NCBI RefSeq assembly: GCF_001297125.1
Contig: NZ_LHPC01000053.1
Span: 86,010 to 150,009, forward strand
DNA: 64,000 nucleotides
Origin: Pseudomonas sp. RIT-PI-q
GTDB lineage: Bacteria > Pseudomonadota > Gammaproteobacteria > Pseudomonadales > Pseudomonadaceae
Direction of reading: 5' to 3'
The notes beneath the pieces are model-generated. The model was not told where the DNA came from and did not search any database. It saw only the letters and a list, made by a program, of their open reading frames with translations. The position numbers and the translations under genes were made by a program. Within the stretch, counting starts at the first letter, position 1, and each line of letters begins with the position of its first letter. Positions 41,609 through 50,305 of this stretch are shown piece by piece.

Positions 41609-41684
41609 AAGCCTGCCCTGCATGGATGACTTCAGGTTAGCCAAAACCCCACCGACAAAGGGCTTTCCCGCCCCTTCCCGACAC

Positions 41685-41700
41685 TTGGCACAGCCATTGC
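41685..41700 (+). promoter_or_regulatory. Sigma-54 (-24/-12) promoter of the aldehyde dehydrogenase gene
   Basis: TTGGCACAGCCATTGC contains TGGCAC-N5-TTGC exactly. It ends 37 bases before the start codon. A sigma-54-dependent activator is encoded in the same cluster. Confidence 0.85.
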
Positions 41701-41737
41701 GAAACCCCTGTTCTCACGAACAACAAGAGGTTTCGCC

Positions 41738-43228
41738 ATGCCCCTCCCTTACTTGCTTCCCGCCACCTCGGCGTTCATCCAGCGCGCCCCGCGCATGCTG
41801 ATCGGCGCCGAATGGGTCGAGGCTGCCGACGGCCAGACCATGCCGCTGCACAACCCGGCCACCGGCGAAGTGCTGTGCGTGGTGCCACGGGCCACGCCCG
41901 ACGATGTCGACCGCGCCGTACTCGCCGCCCGCCGGGCCTTCGATGATTCCGTCTGGACCCGCACCCGCCCCCGGGAGCGGCAGAACCTGTTGTGGAAACT
42001 CGCCGACCTGATGGAGCGCGATGCCGAACTGCTGGCGCAACTGGAATGCCTGAACAACGGCAAAAGTGCCGCGGTCGCCCAGGTGATGGACGTGCAGCTG
42101 TCCATCGATTTCCTGCGCTACATGGCCGGTTGGGCCACCAAGATCGAAGGCTCCAGCGTTGAGGTGTCGATGCCGTTGATGCCCAACGATCAGTTCCACA
42201 GCTTTATCCGCCGCGAAGCCGTGGGCGTGGTCGGTGCCATCGTTGCCTGGAACTTCCCGCTGTTGCTGGCCTGCTGGAAACTCGGCCCGGCCCTGGCCAC
42301 CGGCTGCACCGTGGTGCTCAAACCCGCCGACGAAACCCCGCTGACCGCATTGAAACTCGCCGAACTGGTGCTGGAAGCCGGTTACCCGGAAGGCGTGTTC
42401 AACGTAGTCACCGGCACCGGCATCACCGCAGGCTCGGCCCTGACCCACAACCCGCTGGTGGACAAGCTGACCTTCACCGGCTCCACCGCCGTGGGCAAGC
42501 AGATCGGCAAGATCGCCATGGACTCCATGACCCGCGTTACGCTGGAACTGGGCGGAAAATCGCCGACCATCGTCATGGCCGATGCCGACCTCAAGTCCGC
42601 CGCAGCCGGTGCCGCCAGCGCGATTTTCTTCAATCAGGGGCAAGTCTGCTGCGCGGGTTCGCGGCTGTATGTGCAGCGCAAGCATTTCGACAACGTGGTG
42701 GCGGACATTGCCGACATCGCCAACGCCATGAAGCTCGGCAACGGGCTGGACCCGAGTGTCGAGATGGGGCCGCTGATCTCGGCACGCCAGCAGGAGCGGG
42801 TTTACGGGTACATCGAAAAGGGCCGGGAAAGTGGCGCGACCATCGCCTGCGGCGGCGAGCAGTTCGGGCCGGGGTTCTTCGTCAAACCGACGGTGATTGT
42901 GGATGTCGATCAGAAGCACTCGCTGGTCCAGGAAGAAATCTTCGGCCCGGTGCTGGTGGCGATTCCGTTCGATGACGAAGCCGATGCGTTGCGCATGGCC
43001 AACGACAGTCCTTATGGATTGGGGGCCAGCGTCTGGTCCAACGACCTGGCGGCGGTGCACCGGATGATTCCGCGCATCAAGTCGGGTTCGGTGTGGGTCA
43101 ACTGCCACAGCGCCCTGGACCCGGCGCTGCCGTTTGGCGGGTACAAGATGTCGGGGGTTGGGCGGGAGATGGGGTATGCGGCGATTGAGCATTACACTGA
43201 GTTGAAGTCGGTGCTGATCAAGTTGTAA
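41738..43228 (+). CDS. NAD-dependent aldehyde dehydrogenase (phenylacetaldehyde dehydrogenase type)
   Basis: 496 residues. ALDH motifs are seen in order: AWNFPLLLACWKLGPALATG, the NAD-fold FTGSTAVGK, catalytic glutamate in ELGGKSP, catalytic cysteine in FNQGQVCCAGSRL, and the C-terminal EEIFGPVL and PFGGYKMSG. The protein resembles the FeaB/PeaE phenylacetaldehyde dehydrogenases that oxidise the aldehydes made from aromatic amines. It is embedded in the amine dehydrogenase cluster on the opposite strand. Its own sigma-54 promoter and activator palindrome make coregulation with qhpA likely. The exact aldehyde range is inferred from context. Confidence 0.88.
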   Translation: MPLPYLLPATSAFIQRAPRMLIGAEWVEAADGQTMPLHNPATGEVLCVVPRATPDDVDRAVLAARRAFDDSVWTRTRPRERQNLLWKLADLMERDAELLAQLECLNNGKSAAVAQVMDVQLSIDFLRYMAGWATKIEGSSVEVSMPLMPNDQFHSFIRREAVGVVGAIVAWNFPLLLACWKLGPALATGCTVVLKPADETPLTALKLAELVLEAGYPEGVFNVVTGTGITAGSALTHNPLVDKLTFTGSTAVGKQIGKIAMDSMTRVTLELGGKSPTIVMADADLKSAAAGAASAIFFNQGQVCCAGSRLYVQRKHFDNVVADIADIANAMKLGNGLDPSVEMGPLISARQQERVYGYIEKGRESGATIACGGEQFGPGFFVKPTVIVDVDQKHSLVQEEIFGPVLVAIPFDDEADALRMANDSPYGLGASVWSNDLAAVHRMIPRIKSGSVWVNCHSALDPALPFGGYKMSGVGREMGYAAIEHYTELKSVLIKL

Positions 43229-43250
43229 TAGCAGCGTTCTTTCGGACGCC

Positions 43251-43335
43251 ATCGCGGGCAAGCCCGCTCCCACAGGTTTTGTGTTGAAGCGACATCACAC
43301 AAATCACCGTGGGAGCGGGCTTGCCCGCGATGAGG
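43251..43335. repeat. REPIN (GTGGGAGCGGGCTTGCCCGCGAT family)
   Basis: The arms ATCGCGGGCAAGCCCGCTCC and GGAGCGGGCTTGCCCGCGAT are inverted over about 40 bases, between the convergent aldehyde dehydrogenase and qhpG genes. Confidence 0.85.
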
Positions 43336-43356
43336 CCAGATTAGCCACCGCAAATC

Positions 43357-44646
43357 TCAAGGTTTAAATCCCTGACTCAACAACCACCCCCGAACCACCC
43401 GCCCCTGCTCCACCGTCAACCCGGCCAGCGCCTGTTCGGCCGACTCGGTCTGTAACCGCCGCACCAACGGCGCCAGTTCAACGCCCTGAACATGCCAAAT
43501 CCCCAACGGCTGATCCGCCGTAATCACCACTTCAACCTCATCGACAAACCCATCCTTCAACACCGGTGCCCGCTCAATCCTCAGCGACGCAAAATCCGCC
43601 TCGGCATGCGCCACCTCAGCATCCGGCCAGCACCGCCGCGCTTGCCAGAACGGCTGATCCAGCCACCGCTGTTCATCCGCATAAAAATCCCGCCCAATCC
43701 GCGCGAAACGCAAAAATAACTGCTCCACCCGCTGCTGGTGAAAGCGCTGCGCCAGCGCCGCTCGTTCGGGTTTGCGCAACAGCGTGTTGATCACCGTCGG
43801 CGCCTGCAATGCCGAGGACAACGATTGAAAGATGCCATTGCCCGACAACGGGTCCACCGCCATCGCCGCATCTCCCACCCGAATCCAGTTATCGCCACAC
43901 ACCTGCGGGCACAGGATGGCGGTGCTGCTGCGCGCATGCAGTTGCAGATCCGTTTGCGGCCCATCAGCAAAAAACGCCCGGGCCAACGCCGAGCCCTGAC
44001 GTCGCTGGCGACAGTAATCAAGCAACATCGCCTTGCCCGGCAACTCAGCGCTGGCCACGTCCACCGTCCATTGCCAGTAACACTGGCCGTCGGCCCGTCG
44101 CGCCATCCACGCCCAGCCGTCCTCAAGACTTTCCACCGCGCTGGCGGTGCTGCCCGGCGTGCCTTGCCAGCGATTGAGCAGGCTCACCGTTTCCGGCCCG
44201 CGCAGGCCTTTGCCGAGGGTCGGTGCCTGACGGCCACGGGCCTCCACTAGAAAATCTGCGAACAGCGTTTCGCGTCCTTCGATCTCGATCCGGTGTCCCG
44301 AAGCGGACGTCTGAACGGTCAACACCCGACCTTCGATCAGCTCGACGCCGGCAACACGCAGGTCCTCGCGCAAGCCGCGATCGAAGCTCGGGCGATCCAG
44401 CAGGAATTCGATATTTTGTGCATGCTGCTGGCCGTTCCACGACACTTGCCGCTGGGAAGGCAAGGCCGCGTCCGCCAGCGCTTGATGCAGGCCGGCGCCA
44501 CGCAAGGCCTCCAGCACTCGCACGGAAACGCCCTCCAGCGCGGCAAACCGTCGCCACTCGCTGACCAGCGTCACCGGGTAACCGAGTCGGCGCAAACCCA
44601 AGGCCACCGCTGCGCCCGCAGGTCCTGCACCGAGAATAAAAATCAT
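43357..44646 (-). CDS. qhpG: FAD-dependent monooxygenase for CTQ biogenesis
   Basis: 429 residues. The N-terminal FAD-binding motif is FILGAGPAGAAVALGLRRLG (GxGxxG), and the second FAD motif GDAAMAVDPLSGNG lies near residues 257-270, as in flavin halogenases and aromatic hydroxylases. In the QHNDH system QhpG dihydroxylates the target tryptophan of the crosslinked gamma-subunit peptide before CTQ forms. The gene overlaps the upstream protease gene by four bases (ATGA) and ends the R-F-E-G run. The assignment rests on the cluster context as well as the fold. Confidence 0.88.
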   Translation of the reverse strand: MIFILGAGPAGAAVALGLRRLGYPVTLVSEWRRFAALEGVSVRVLEALRGAGLHQALADAALPSQRQVSWNGQQHAQNIEFLLDRPSFDRGLREDLRVAGVELIEGRVLTVQTSASGHRIEIEGRETLFADFLVEARGRQAPTLGKGLRGPETVSLLNRWQGTPGSTASAVESLEDGWAWMARRADGQCYWQWTVDVASAELPGKAMLLDYCRQRRQGSALARAFFADGPQTDLQLHARSSTAILCPQVCGDNWIRVGDAAMAVDPLSGNGIFQSLSSALQAPTVINTLLRKPERAALAQRFHQQRVEQLFLRFARIGRDFYADEQRWLDQPFWQARRCWPDAEVAHAEADFASLRIERAPVLKDGFVDEVEVVITADQPLGIWHVQGVELAPLVRRLQTESAEQALAGLTVEQGRVVRGWLLSQGFKP

Positions 44647-45320
44647 GGGCCGAAACGCCGTTCAGGGCCGCGATAACGGGCGTTTTCCCGCAGCCATTCA
44701 ATGACCTGTTCGTTACACGCTTCGGGGTGTTCAGCCAGAAAGCCGGCAATGTGCCCGCTCAACGCCGCACAACCCAGACTGGCGCCGGACTGCCCCGGAT
44801 ACGTCCCGTGCACACATGCCGCGAAATCTGCCTGAGCGCTGTTGAGCCACGACCATTCATGCTCGCCGCAACGGGCATCGCCGGTGACGCGTAGCACCTG
44901 CGGATAATTCGCCGGAAACACGCCCTCGCCCTGCGCCGGGCTCGACGCACAGAGCAAAATGCCCTGTGCCACGGCTGCCGCGCAGGCTTCACGCAGCAGG
45001 CTACGGTCCTGACGTAAACCGAGGCTCAAATTGATCAGCCGCACGTCCTGCGCCACCAGCCAGTCAATCGCCGTAGCAATCTGCAACGCGCTAGTAACCC
45101 CACGCTGGTCGAACACCTGAGCGACGCAAAACACCGCCGAAGGTGCGCGCCGGCCGATGGCCTCGATCACCGCGCTGCCGTGGCCCAGCGGATCGTCGCG
45201 CAAGTCACTTTCGGCCAGCCCGTCATCCAGCAAGGAGAACCGCCGCCCGGCCACTACTTGCACCCGTTGCACCACCGAGTGGCCGCTGTCCACCACGCCA
45301 ATCCGCAACTCAGGCTTCAT
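44643..45320 (-). CDS. qhpE: Subtilisin-like serine protease removing the QhpC leader
   Basis: 225 residues from the ATG at 45320. The catalytic triad is visible: Asp11 (VVDSGHS), His47 (GHGSAV) and Ser181 (GQSGASLGC, where the usual motif is GTSMA). No signal peptide is seen, so the leader is cut on the cytoplasmic side before or during export. In the family, cleavage occurs only after the thioether crosslinks are made. The gene overlaps qhpF by 11 bases and qhpG by four, so stoichiometric coupled translation is likely. The lack of a usual Ser-motif Met is family-like and not a defect. Confidence 0.88.
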   Translation of the reverse strand: MKPELRIGVVDSGHSVVQRVQVVAGRRFSLLDDGLAESDLRDDPLGHGSAVIEAIGRRAPSAVFCVAQVFDQRGVTSALQIATAIDWLVAQDVRLINLSLGLRQDRSLLREACAAAVAQGILLCASSPAQGEGVFPANYPQVLRVTGDARCGEHEWSWLNSAQADFAACVHGTYPGQSGASLGCAALSGHIAGFLAEHPEACNEQVIEWLRENARYRGPERRFGP

Positions 45321-47028
45321 GCAGCACCGTTTTTGAAATGAGCACGCCGTCGAGCAATTCAAAGCGCAGATCGGCATCGGCCAGGGTGGAAGGACGGTGG
45401 CTGATCAGAATCCGCGTGCGCCCGGCAAACAGGCGGTCGATGGCCTCGATCACTTCGCGCTCGGTGGCTTCATCCACCGCCGAGGTGGCTTCGTCCAGCA
45501 CCAGGATCAACGGGTCCTGCAACAGCGCCCGGGCAATGGCGATGCGTTGTTTCTGCCCGCCGGACAACTGCTGGCCGCGCTCGCCCAAGGGGCTGTCGAG
45601 GCCTTCCGGCAAAGTGGCAATCAGGCTGTCGAGTTGCGCCAACCGCGCCACTTCGGTGATCGCCTCGCGGCTGGCGTCCGGTACGGCGTAGGCCAGGTTG
45701 TCGGCGAGGCTGCCGCGAAACAAAACAATGTCCTGACTGACCACGGCGATTCGCCGACGCAGTTGGAACAGGTCCAGTTCGCGCAAGTCGACGTCTCCCA
45801 GTAACACCCGGCCAGACTGTGGGTCGTGGTGGCGGTGCAGCAGATCAATCGGGGTCGATTTACCCCCCCCGGAACCGCCGCTCAGGGCGACTTTCAAGCC
45901 GTAGGGAATTCGCGCTTCGATGCCGCGCAAGGTGCTCGGGCGACCGGGATGGCTGAAGTGCACGTCGTCGAAACGCAGCTCGCCGGAGCTCGGCATCGGC
46001 TGCGGCGAAACCGGCGTGAGCACGGTCGGCTCCTCGCCGCGCAATTCCATCACGCGTCCGAGGCTGACGGTCATCCGCTGGATCGCCACATACAGCCCGA
46101 GCAGGCTCTGCACCGGTCCGACGGCCATGCCCAAATGGGTGGAAAACGCGATCAATGCGCCGAGTTGCCAGGTGCCCTGCACCGCCCAATACCCGCCAAT
46201 CAAAAACGCACAGGCGCGGGACAGGGACGTCAACGTACCCGGCACGGCCTGGGTGAAAAACTCGGTGACTTGCAAGCGCAGCACCTGGCTCATGTGGCCG
46301 TGACCCAGGGTCTCCAGCCGCCGTGCTTCACGCTGTTGCTGGCCGGCGGACTGGATGAATTTCATCACCGGCAGCGTCTCGACCATGAACGAAGACATGT
46401 CCGCCGAGCGCTCGCGCAACTGCCGCACATCGCGCTCGACCTTGCGCCGCATCCAGCGCAACCAGAGTACGTCGAGGGGAATCAGCACCAGCGCCAGCAA
46501 CGACAACTTCCACGACAGGGTCAACAACATGGCCACGGCGACCACCAGGCCGATCACGCTCGACACCGCCGAGAACAGCGAGTCCACGGCAAAGCGCTGG
46601 ATCTCGGCGACGTCGCCATCCAGGCGCGACATCAGGTCGCCGATGCGCCGCTGGCCGTAGAAGCTCGGCGACAGGGTTTGCAAATGCCGATAAAGGTCGT
46701 CGCGCAGGCTGAACAAAATCCGCCCGGACAACCGCGTGTGCAGGTAGCGATTGATGCCCGACAGCAGCGTGCCGAGCAACCCGGCAACGATCATCAGCCC
46801 GGCGATCAGCACCAGCATCGGGAAGTTGCGCGCCAGCAGGCCGTCGTCGATCAGCAGCTTGGTCAGCCACGGTTGCACCAGCACCAGCGCTGAAGCACAG
46901 GCCGACAAACCGAGCAGCCCGGCAATCGCCAGACGATGGGGTTGCACAAAGCTGTAGAGCCAACGCAACGCCACGTGCAGGGCTTCGGGGTTCTGGCTGT
47001 GGATCAGCCGAACGATCAGGCGCTGCAT
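45310..47028 (-). CDS. qhpF: ABC transporter (fused membrane and ATPase domains) for the modified gamma subunit
   Basis: About 572 residues from the ATG at 47028; a GTG at 47031 is the alternative start. The N-terminal half has six membrane helices, and the C-terminal ATPase carries Walker A GGSGGGKST (45845-45875), signature LSGGQKQRIAIARA, Walker B LILVLDEATSA and switch His (ISHRPS). In the QHNDH pathway it exports the processed gamma subunit to the periplasm, since that peptide lacks a Sec signal. The start overlaps the regulator stop (TGATG). A run of eight G bases sits inside the Walker A codons. Confidence 0.89.
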   Translation of the reverse strand: MQRLIVRLIHSQNPEALHVALRWLYSFVQPHRLAIAGLLGLSACASALVLVQPWLTKLLIDDGLLARNFPMLVLIAGLMIVAGLLGTLLSGINRYLHTRLSGRILFSLRDDLYRHLQTLSPSFYGQRRIGDLMSRLDGDVAEIQRFAVDSLFSAVSSVIGLVVAVAMLLTLSWKLSLLALVLIPLDVLWLRWMRRKVERDVRQLRERSADMSSFMVETLPVMKFIQSAGQQQREARRLETLGHGHMSQVLRLQVTEFFTQAVPGTLTSLSRACAFLIGGYWAVQGTWQLGALIAFSTHLGMAVGPVQSLLGLYVAIQRMTVSLGRVMELRGEEPTVLTPVSPQPMPSSGELRFDDVHFSHPGRPSTLRGIEARIPYGLKVALSGGSGGGKSTPIDLLHRHHDPQSGRVLLGDVDLRELDLFQLRRRIAVVSQDIVLFRGSLADNLAYAVPDASREAITEVARLAQLDSLIATLPEGLDSPLGERGQQLSGGQKQRIAIARALLQDPLILVLDEATSAVDEATEREVIEAIDRLFAGRTRILISHRPSTLADADLRFELLDGVLISKTVLHEA

Positions 47029-48932
47029 CACGAGCGCAACTGTTTGAGCTTGCGGTACAAGGTCGCGCGGCTGATGCCCAAGGCGTCGGCGGCGGCCGAG
47101 ACGTTGCCCTGATGGCTGTCCAGGGATTGGCGGATCAGCTCCAGTTCATTTTCACGAATGCTCCCGGCCTGAGGGCGTTCGGTGGCGGTCAGTTCGTCGA
47201 GCATGCTGTCGGGCAAGTGGTCGAGCGTGAGCACGGTATCGCCCGGTTCGCGCATGGCCAGCGCAGTACGCAGGACCATCTCCAATTGGCGGATGTTGCC
47301 TGGCCAGTGATAGTTGCCAAGCAAGCGGCTTAAATCGTCGTGCAGGACAGAGGTCGGTGCGTCGAGTTTGGTCAGCAGGCGCCCGACCAGAGCGGTGAAA
47401 TCGTCGCGTTCGCGCAGGGCCGGGAGCATCACGCTGATGCCGTTGACCCGGTAGAACAAGTCCTCGCGAAAGTGCTTTTCTTCCACCAGGCGCTTGAGGT
47501 CGCGGTGGGTGGCGCAGATTAGCGCGACGTCGATGTCCTGTTCCTCGCCAGCCCCCAGCGGCGCGACTTTGCGGTCCTGCAGCACCCGCAACAGACGCGC
47601 CTGCAAGGCCAGCGGCATGTCGCCGATTTCATCGAGAAACAAGGTGCCGCCATGGGCCTGTTGCAAGCGGCCGATCATGCCGCCACGCCGGGAGCCGGTG
47701 AACGCGCCTTCGCGGTAGCCGAACAGTTCCGATTCGATCAGGCCTTCGGGAATCGCCGCGCAGTTCACCGCGACGAAGGGTTTGTCGCAGCGCGTGCCCG
47801 CCATGTGCAGGGCGCGGGCGATGACTTCTTTACCGGTGCCGGTTTCGCCCAGCAGCAACACAGGCAATTCATTGGCCAGGCCTTGTCGGGCCATGCGCAA
47901 GGCACGGGCATAACGGACATTGCTGCCGGCCAGGGCATCCAGGTCCGGTTGGGGTTTGGCGGTTTTGACCGTGCTGCGCGCAGGTGTACTGACGTTGATC
48001 GAGCGCTGTGGCGCGCGCAGGGTTTTGTAGAAGAATTCGCCTTTGGCGGTTTGCAGGCTGCCGATGCCGCCCTGATGCAGGCGCGATAACAATTGCAGGC
48101 CATCGACGCCGAGGAATTCTTCGCACCGTCTACCGACCAACGCCGAACGCTCGGCGTGCAGCAACTGGCAGGCCTGGGCGCTGACCGCGAGGATTTGTCC
48201 GCCGAGGCTGACTGCCAGCAAGCCCTGCCACGGCGATTCGAGGTACTGTCGGCGGCTGTGGAAGGCCAGGACGATCTGGTCCGGATAGCTGGCGTTGAAC
48301 ACCCGGCTTTCGATCTGGCTGACGGCCATGGCCAGTAATGCGGTGCTGTCGTGGACGCGGCCAAGCGGACCTTCGCGGGTCAGGTCGAGCACACCGAGGA
48401 TGTCGCCCTGCGGGCAATGGATCGGCACCGAGGTGCAGGAGAAATCGGTCAGGCGATCGAGGTAATGTTCGCCGCAATCGATCATCGTTGGCCGGGCTTC
48501 GACCAGCGCGGTGCCCAGCGCATTGGTGCCGCGCGCGGCTTCGCTCCAGCAGGCACCGAGGGTGATGTCTTGCAGGCCGCTGCCCTTGAGGCGATCGGCG
48601 CGACCTTCGACGGCGAGAATGGTCGCGTCGGAGTTGGCGAGGATGATCAGGCCTTCCTTGCCCTGGCGTTCGGCCAGGTAATCAATGGCCGGCAAAGCGG
48701 CGTCGATCAGCAGCCGATTGCTCGACAGCAGCACGTCGAGCGTCGCACTCGATTCCAGCGCCAGCTCATGCTTGCCGTTGAAATGCACGCCATGGCTGAG
48801 GCTGCGCCGCCACGACGCATCGATTTCCGCGCGCAACACGCCATCGGGGACTTCGCCCTCCAGATGGAGTTTTTCCCGGGCCAGCCGGGCTTCGCGGTGC
48901 AGTTTGGGTGGAGTTGTTTTTATTAGCGTCAT
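47028..48932 (-). CDS. Sigma-54-dependent AcoR-type activator of the amine cluster
   Basis: 634 residues from the ATG at 48932, with GGAG upstream. The N-terminal GAF-type sensory region (about 50-320, TLGACWSEAARGTNALGTAL) is followed by an AAA+ sigma-54 interaction domain with Walker A GETGTGKE, the ESELFGYREGAFTGSRRGG segment (GAFTGA variant GAFTGS), and GTLFLDEIGDMP. The C-terminus is a Fis-type helix-turn-helix (NVSAAADALGISRATLYRKL). It is predicted to bind the TGTCGC-N5-GCGACA sites and drive the sigma-54 promoter at 41685. It is first in the run with qhpF, qhpE and qhpG. Confidence 0.9.
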   Translation of the reverse strand: MTLIKTTPPKLHREARLAREKLHLEGEVPDGVLRAEIDASWRRSLSHGVHFNGKHELALESSATLDVLLSSNRLLIDAALPAIDYLAERQGKEGLIILANSDATILAVEGRADRLKGSGLQDITLGACWSEAARGTNALGTALVEARPTMIDCGEHYLDRLTDFSCTSVPIHCPQGDILGVLDLTREGPLGRVHDSTALLAMAVSQIESRVFNASYPDQIVLAFHSRRQYLESPWQGLLAVSLGGQILAVSAQACQLLHAERSALVGRRCEEFLGVDGLQLLSRLHQGGIGSLQTAKGEFFYKTLRAPQRSINVSTPARSTVKTAKPQPDLDALAGSNVRYARALRMARQGLANELPVLLLGETGTGKEVIARALHMAGTRCDKPFVAVNCAAIPEGLIESELFGYREGAFTGSRRGGMIGRLQQAHGGTLFLDEIGDMPLALQARLLRVLQDRKVAPLGAGEEQDIDVALICATHRDLKRLVEEKHFREDLFYRVNGISVMLPALRERDDFTALVGRLLTKLDAPTSVLHDDLSRLLGNYHWPGNIRQLEMVLRTALAMREPGDTVLTLDHLPDSMLDELTATERPQAGSIRENELELIRQSLDSHQGNVSAAADALGISRATLYRKLKQLRS

Positions 48933-48990
48933 CAAGCGCTCCGGATCGGTCCGCTTTGCGCCTTTCAAATTCAGCGCCCTGGCGCAATCT

Positions 48991-49004
48991 TTACGTTAAC
49001 GTCA
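48991..49004. promoter_or_regulatory. Palindrome upstream of the sigma-54 activator gene
   Basis: ACGTTAACGT (48993-49002) lies within TTACGTTAACGTCA, about 60 bases before the regulator start. It could be an operator for another regulator; no match to a known site is certain. Confidence 0.35.
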
Positions 49005-49048
49005 GGGGGATGGCAAGTGTGTTTCATCCGTTGCACCGCGTTATCGTT

Positions 49049-49119
49049 CTTCGCTGGCAAGCCAGCTCCTACAGGTTCAAGGGTGACCGGTTCTTGTAGG
49101 AGCTGGCTTGCCAGCGAAA
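49049..49119. repeat. REPIN (GTAGGAGCTGGCTTGCCAGCGAA family)
   Basis: The arms TTCGCTGGCAAGCCAGCTCC and GGAGCTGGCTTGCCAGCGAA are inverted with a short spacer, between the two gene clusters. Confidence 0.85.
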
Positions 49120-49143
49120 GCGCCCTCCCAGGCGCCACAAAAC

Positions 49144-50169
49144 TCAGAGTTGCCACACCTCGGCATTCACAAAAAACGCCCGGGCATTATCCTCCAGGCT
49201 CTCCAGGTGATACCCGCCCTCCTGCACGATCAGACACGGCAACCCTAAACTGCGAATCCGCTCGCCCAGCAGCGCAAACCCTTCGCGCGTCACCGCCACT
49301 TTGCTCTGTGGATCCAGCTCGAAAATATCGAACCCCAGCGACAGCACCAACACCTCGGCGCCAAAATCCTGCACCGCCGCCAACGCGACATCCAGTTGAC
49401 TTAGGAAATCCGCCTCACTCGAACCGTGCGCCATCGGCAAGTTCAGGTTAAAACCTTCGCCCGCCCCGACCCCGCGTTCATCGGCAAACCCGGCCACCCC
49501 CGGATAGAAATTAGTCGGATCGCCATGCACCGAGACGTAAAGCACATCATCGCGGTCGTAGAAAATCTCCTGAATCCCTTGCCCATGGTGCATGTCGGTA
49601 TCGAGCACGGCGACGCGCGCAAACCCGCCGCGCAACACCTGCGCCGCCACCGCCGCATTGTTCACATAACAGAAACCACCCGCCGCTTCGGCCCGGGCGT
49701 GGTGCCCCGGTGGACGGCACAAGGCATACGCGGCCGGCTCGCCATCGAGCAACGCCTGGGCCCCGGCAATTGCGCTTTGCGCCGACCAATAGGTCGAGCG
49801 CCAGGTTTGTTCGCCCACCGGGCAACTGCCGTCCGCCAGGTAGCGTGCGGCCTGGGCGAGAATCCCGCGCAAGGCGTTGGGCTCGCGGACGAAGATGTTC
49901 GACATCACTTCGTCGCCCCAATCCTCGGGGATTTCCTTCCAGCGCTGATGTGCTTCCTCAAGGAATTCCAGATACGGCGCACCGTGGACCGCCAGCAACG
50001 GATCGAGCCCGGCATCGGTCGGTTGCTCGACGGTAAAACCCAGCGAGTGCGACGCCTGCACCAGGCGCTGCGCGCGCTCCGGCACTTCCTGCGGCGTGCG
50101 CATCTGCCCACGGGAGTAGTAGCTGCGTGGATGGTGGAGCAATTGTTCAGGATGGAAAAAACTGCGCAT
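49144..50169 (-). CDS. Histone-deacetylase-fold amidohydrolase (acetylpolyamine amidohydrolase-like)
   Basis: 341 residues from the ATG at 50169. It shows the arginase/deacetylase fold: CRPPGHHARAEAAGGFCYVNNAA (catalytic His pair), zinc ligands in LDTDMHHGQG and LSLGFDIFELDP, and the substrate Tyr region EGGYHLE. Bacterial relatives remove acetyl groups from polyamines or small amides in the cytoplasm. A REPIN separates it from the upstream carbamoylase-type gene in the same direction, so they may share a pathway but not necessarily a transcript. The substrate is not proved. Confidence 0.88.
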   Translation of the reverse strand: MRSFFHPEQLLHHPRSYYSRGQMRTPQEVPERAQRLVQASHSLGFTVEQPTDAGLDPLLAVHGAPYLEFLEEAHQRWKEIPEDWGDEVMSNIFVREPNALRGILAQAARYLADGSCPVGEQTWRSTYWSAQSAIAGAQALLDGEPAAYALCRPPGHHARAEAAGGFCYVNNAAVAAQVLRGGFARVAVLDTDMHHGQGIQEIFYDRDDVLYVSVHGDPTNFYPGVAGFADERGVGAGEGFNLNLPMAHGSSEADFLSQLDVALAAVQDFGAEVLVLSLGFDIFELDPQSKVAVTREGFALLGERIRSLGLPCLIVQEGGYHLESLEDNARAFFVNAEVWQL

Positions 50170-50203
50170 GGGGTAAACACCTGTCAGTTGATCTTGGTAC
50201 GCC

Positions 50204-50297
50204 GGTAGGAGCGAGGCTTGCCCGCGAAGGCAGTGTGTCCGGCAACGTCGATGCTGAATGTGCTGACGCCTTCGCGGGCAAGCCTCGCTCCTACAGG
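50204..50297. repeat. REPIN (GTAGGAGCGAGGCTTGCCCGCGAA family)
   Basis: The arms GGAGCGAGGCTTGCCCGCGA and TCGCGGGCAAGCCTCGCTCC are inverted over about 45 bases. Confidence 0.85.
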
Positions 50298-50305
50298 GAT
50301 GGCGG

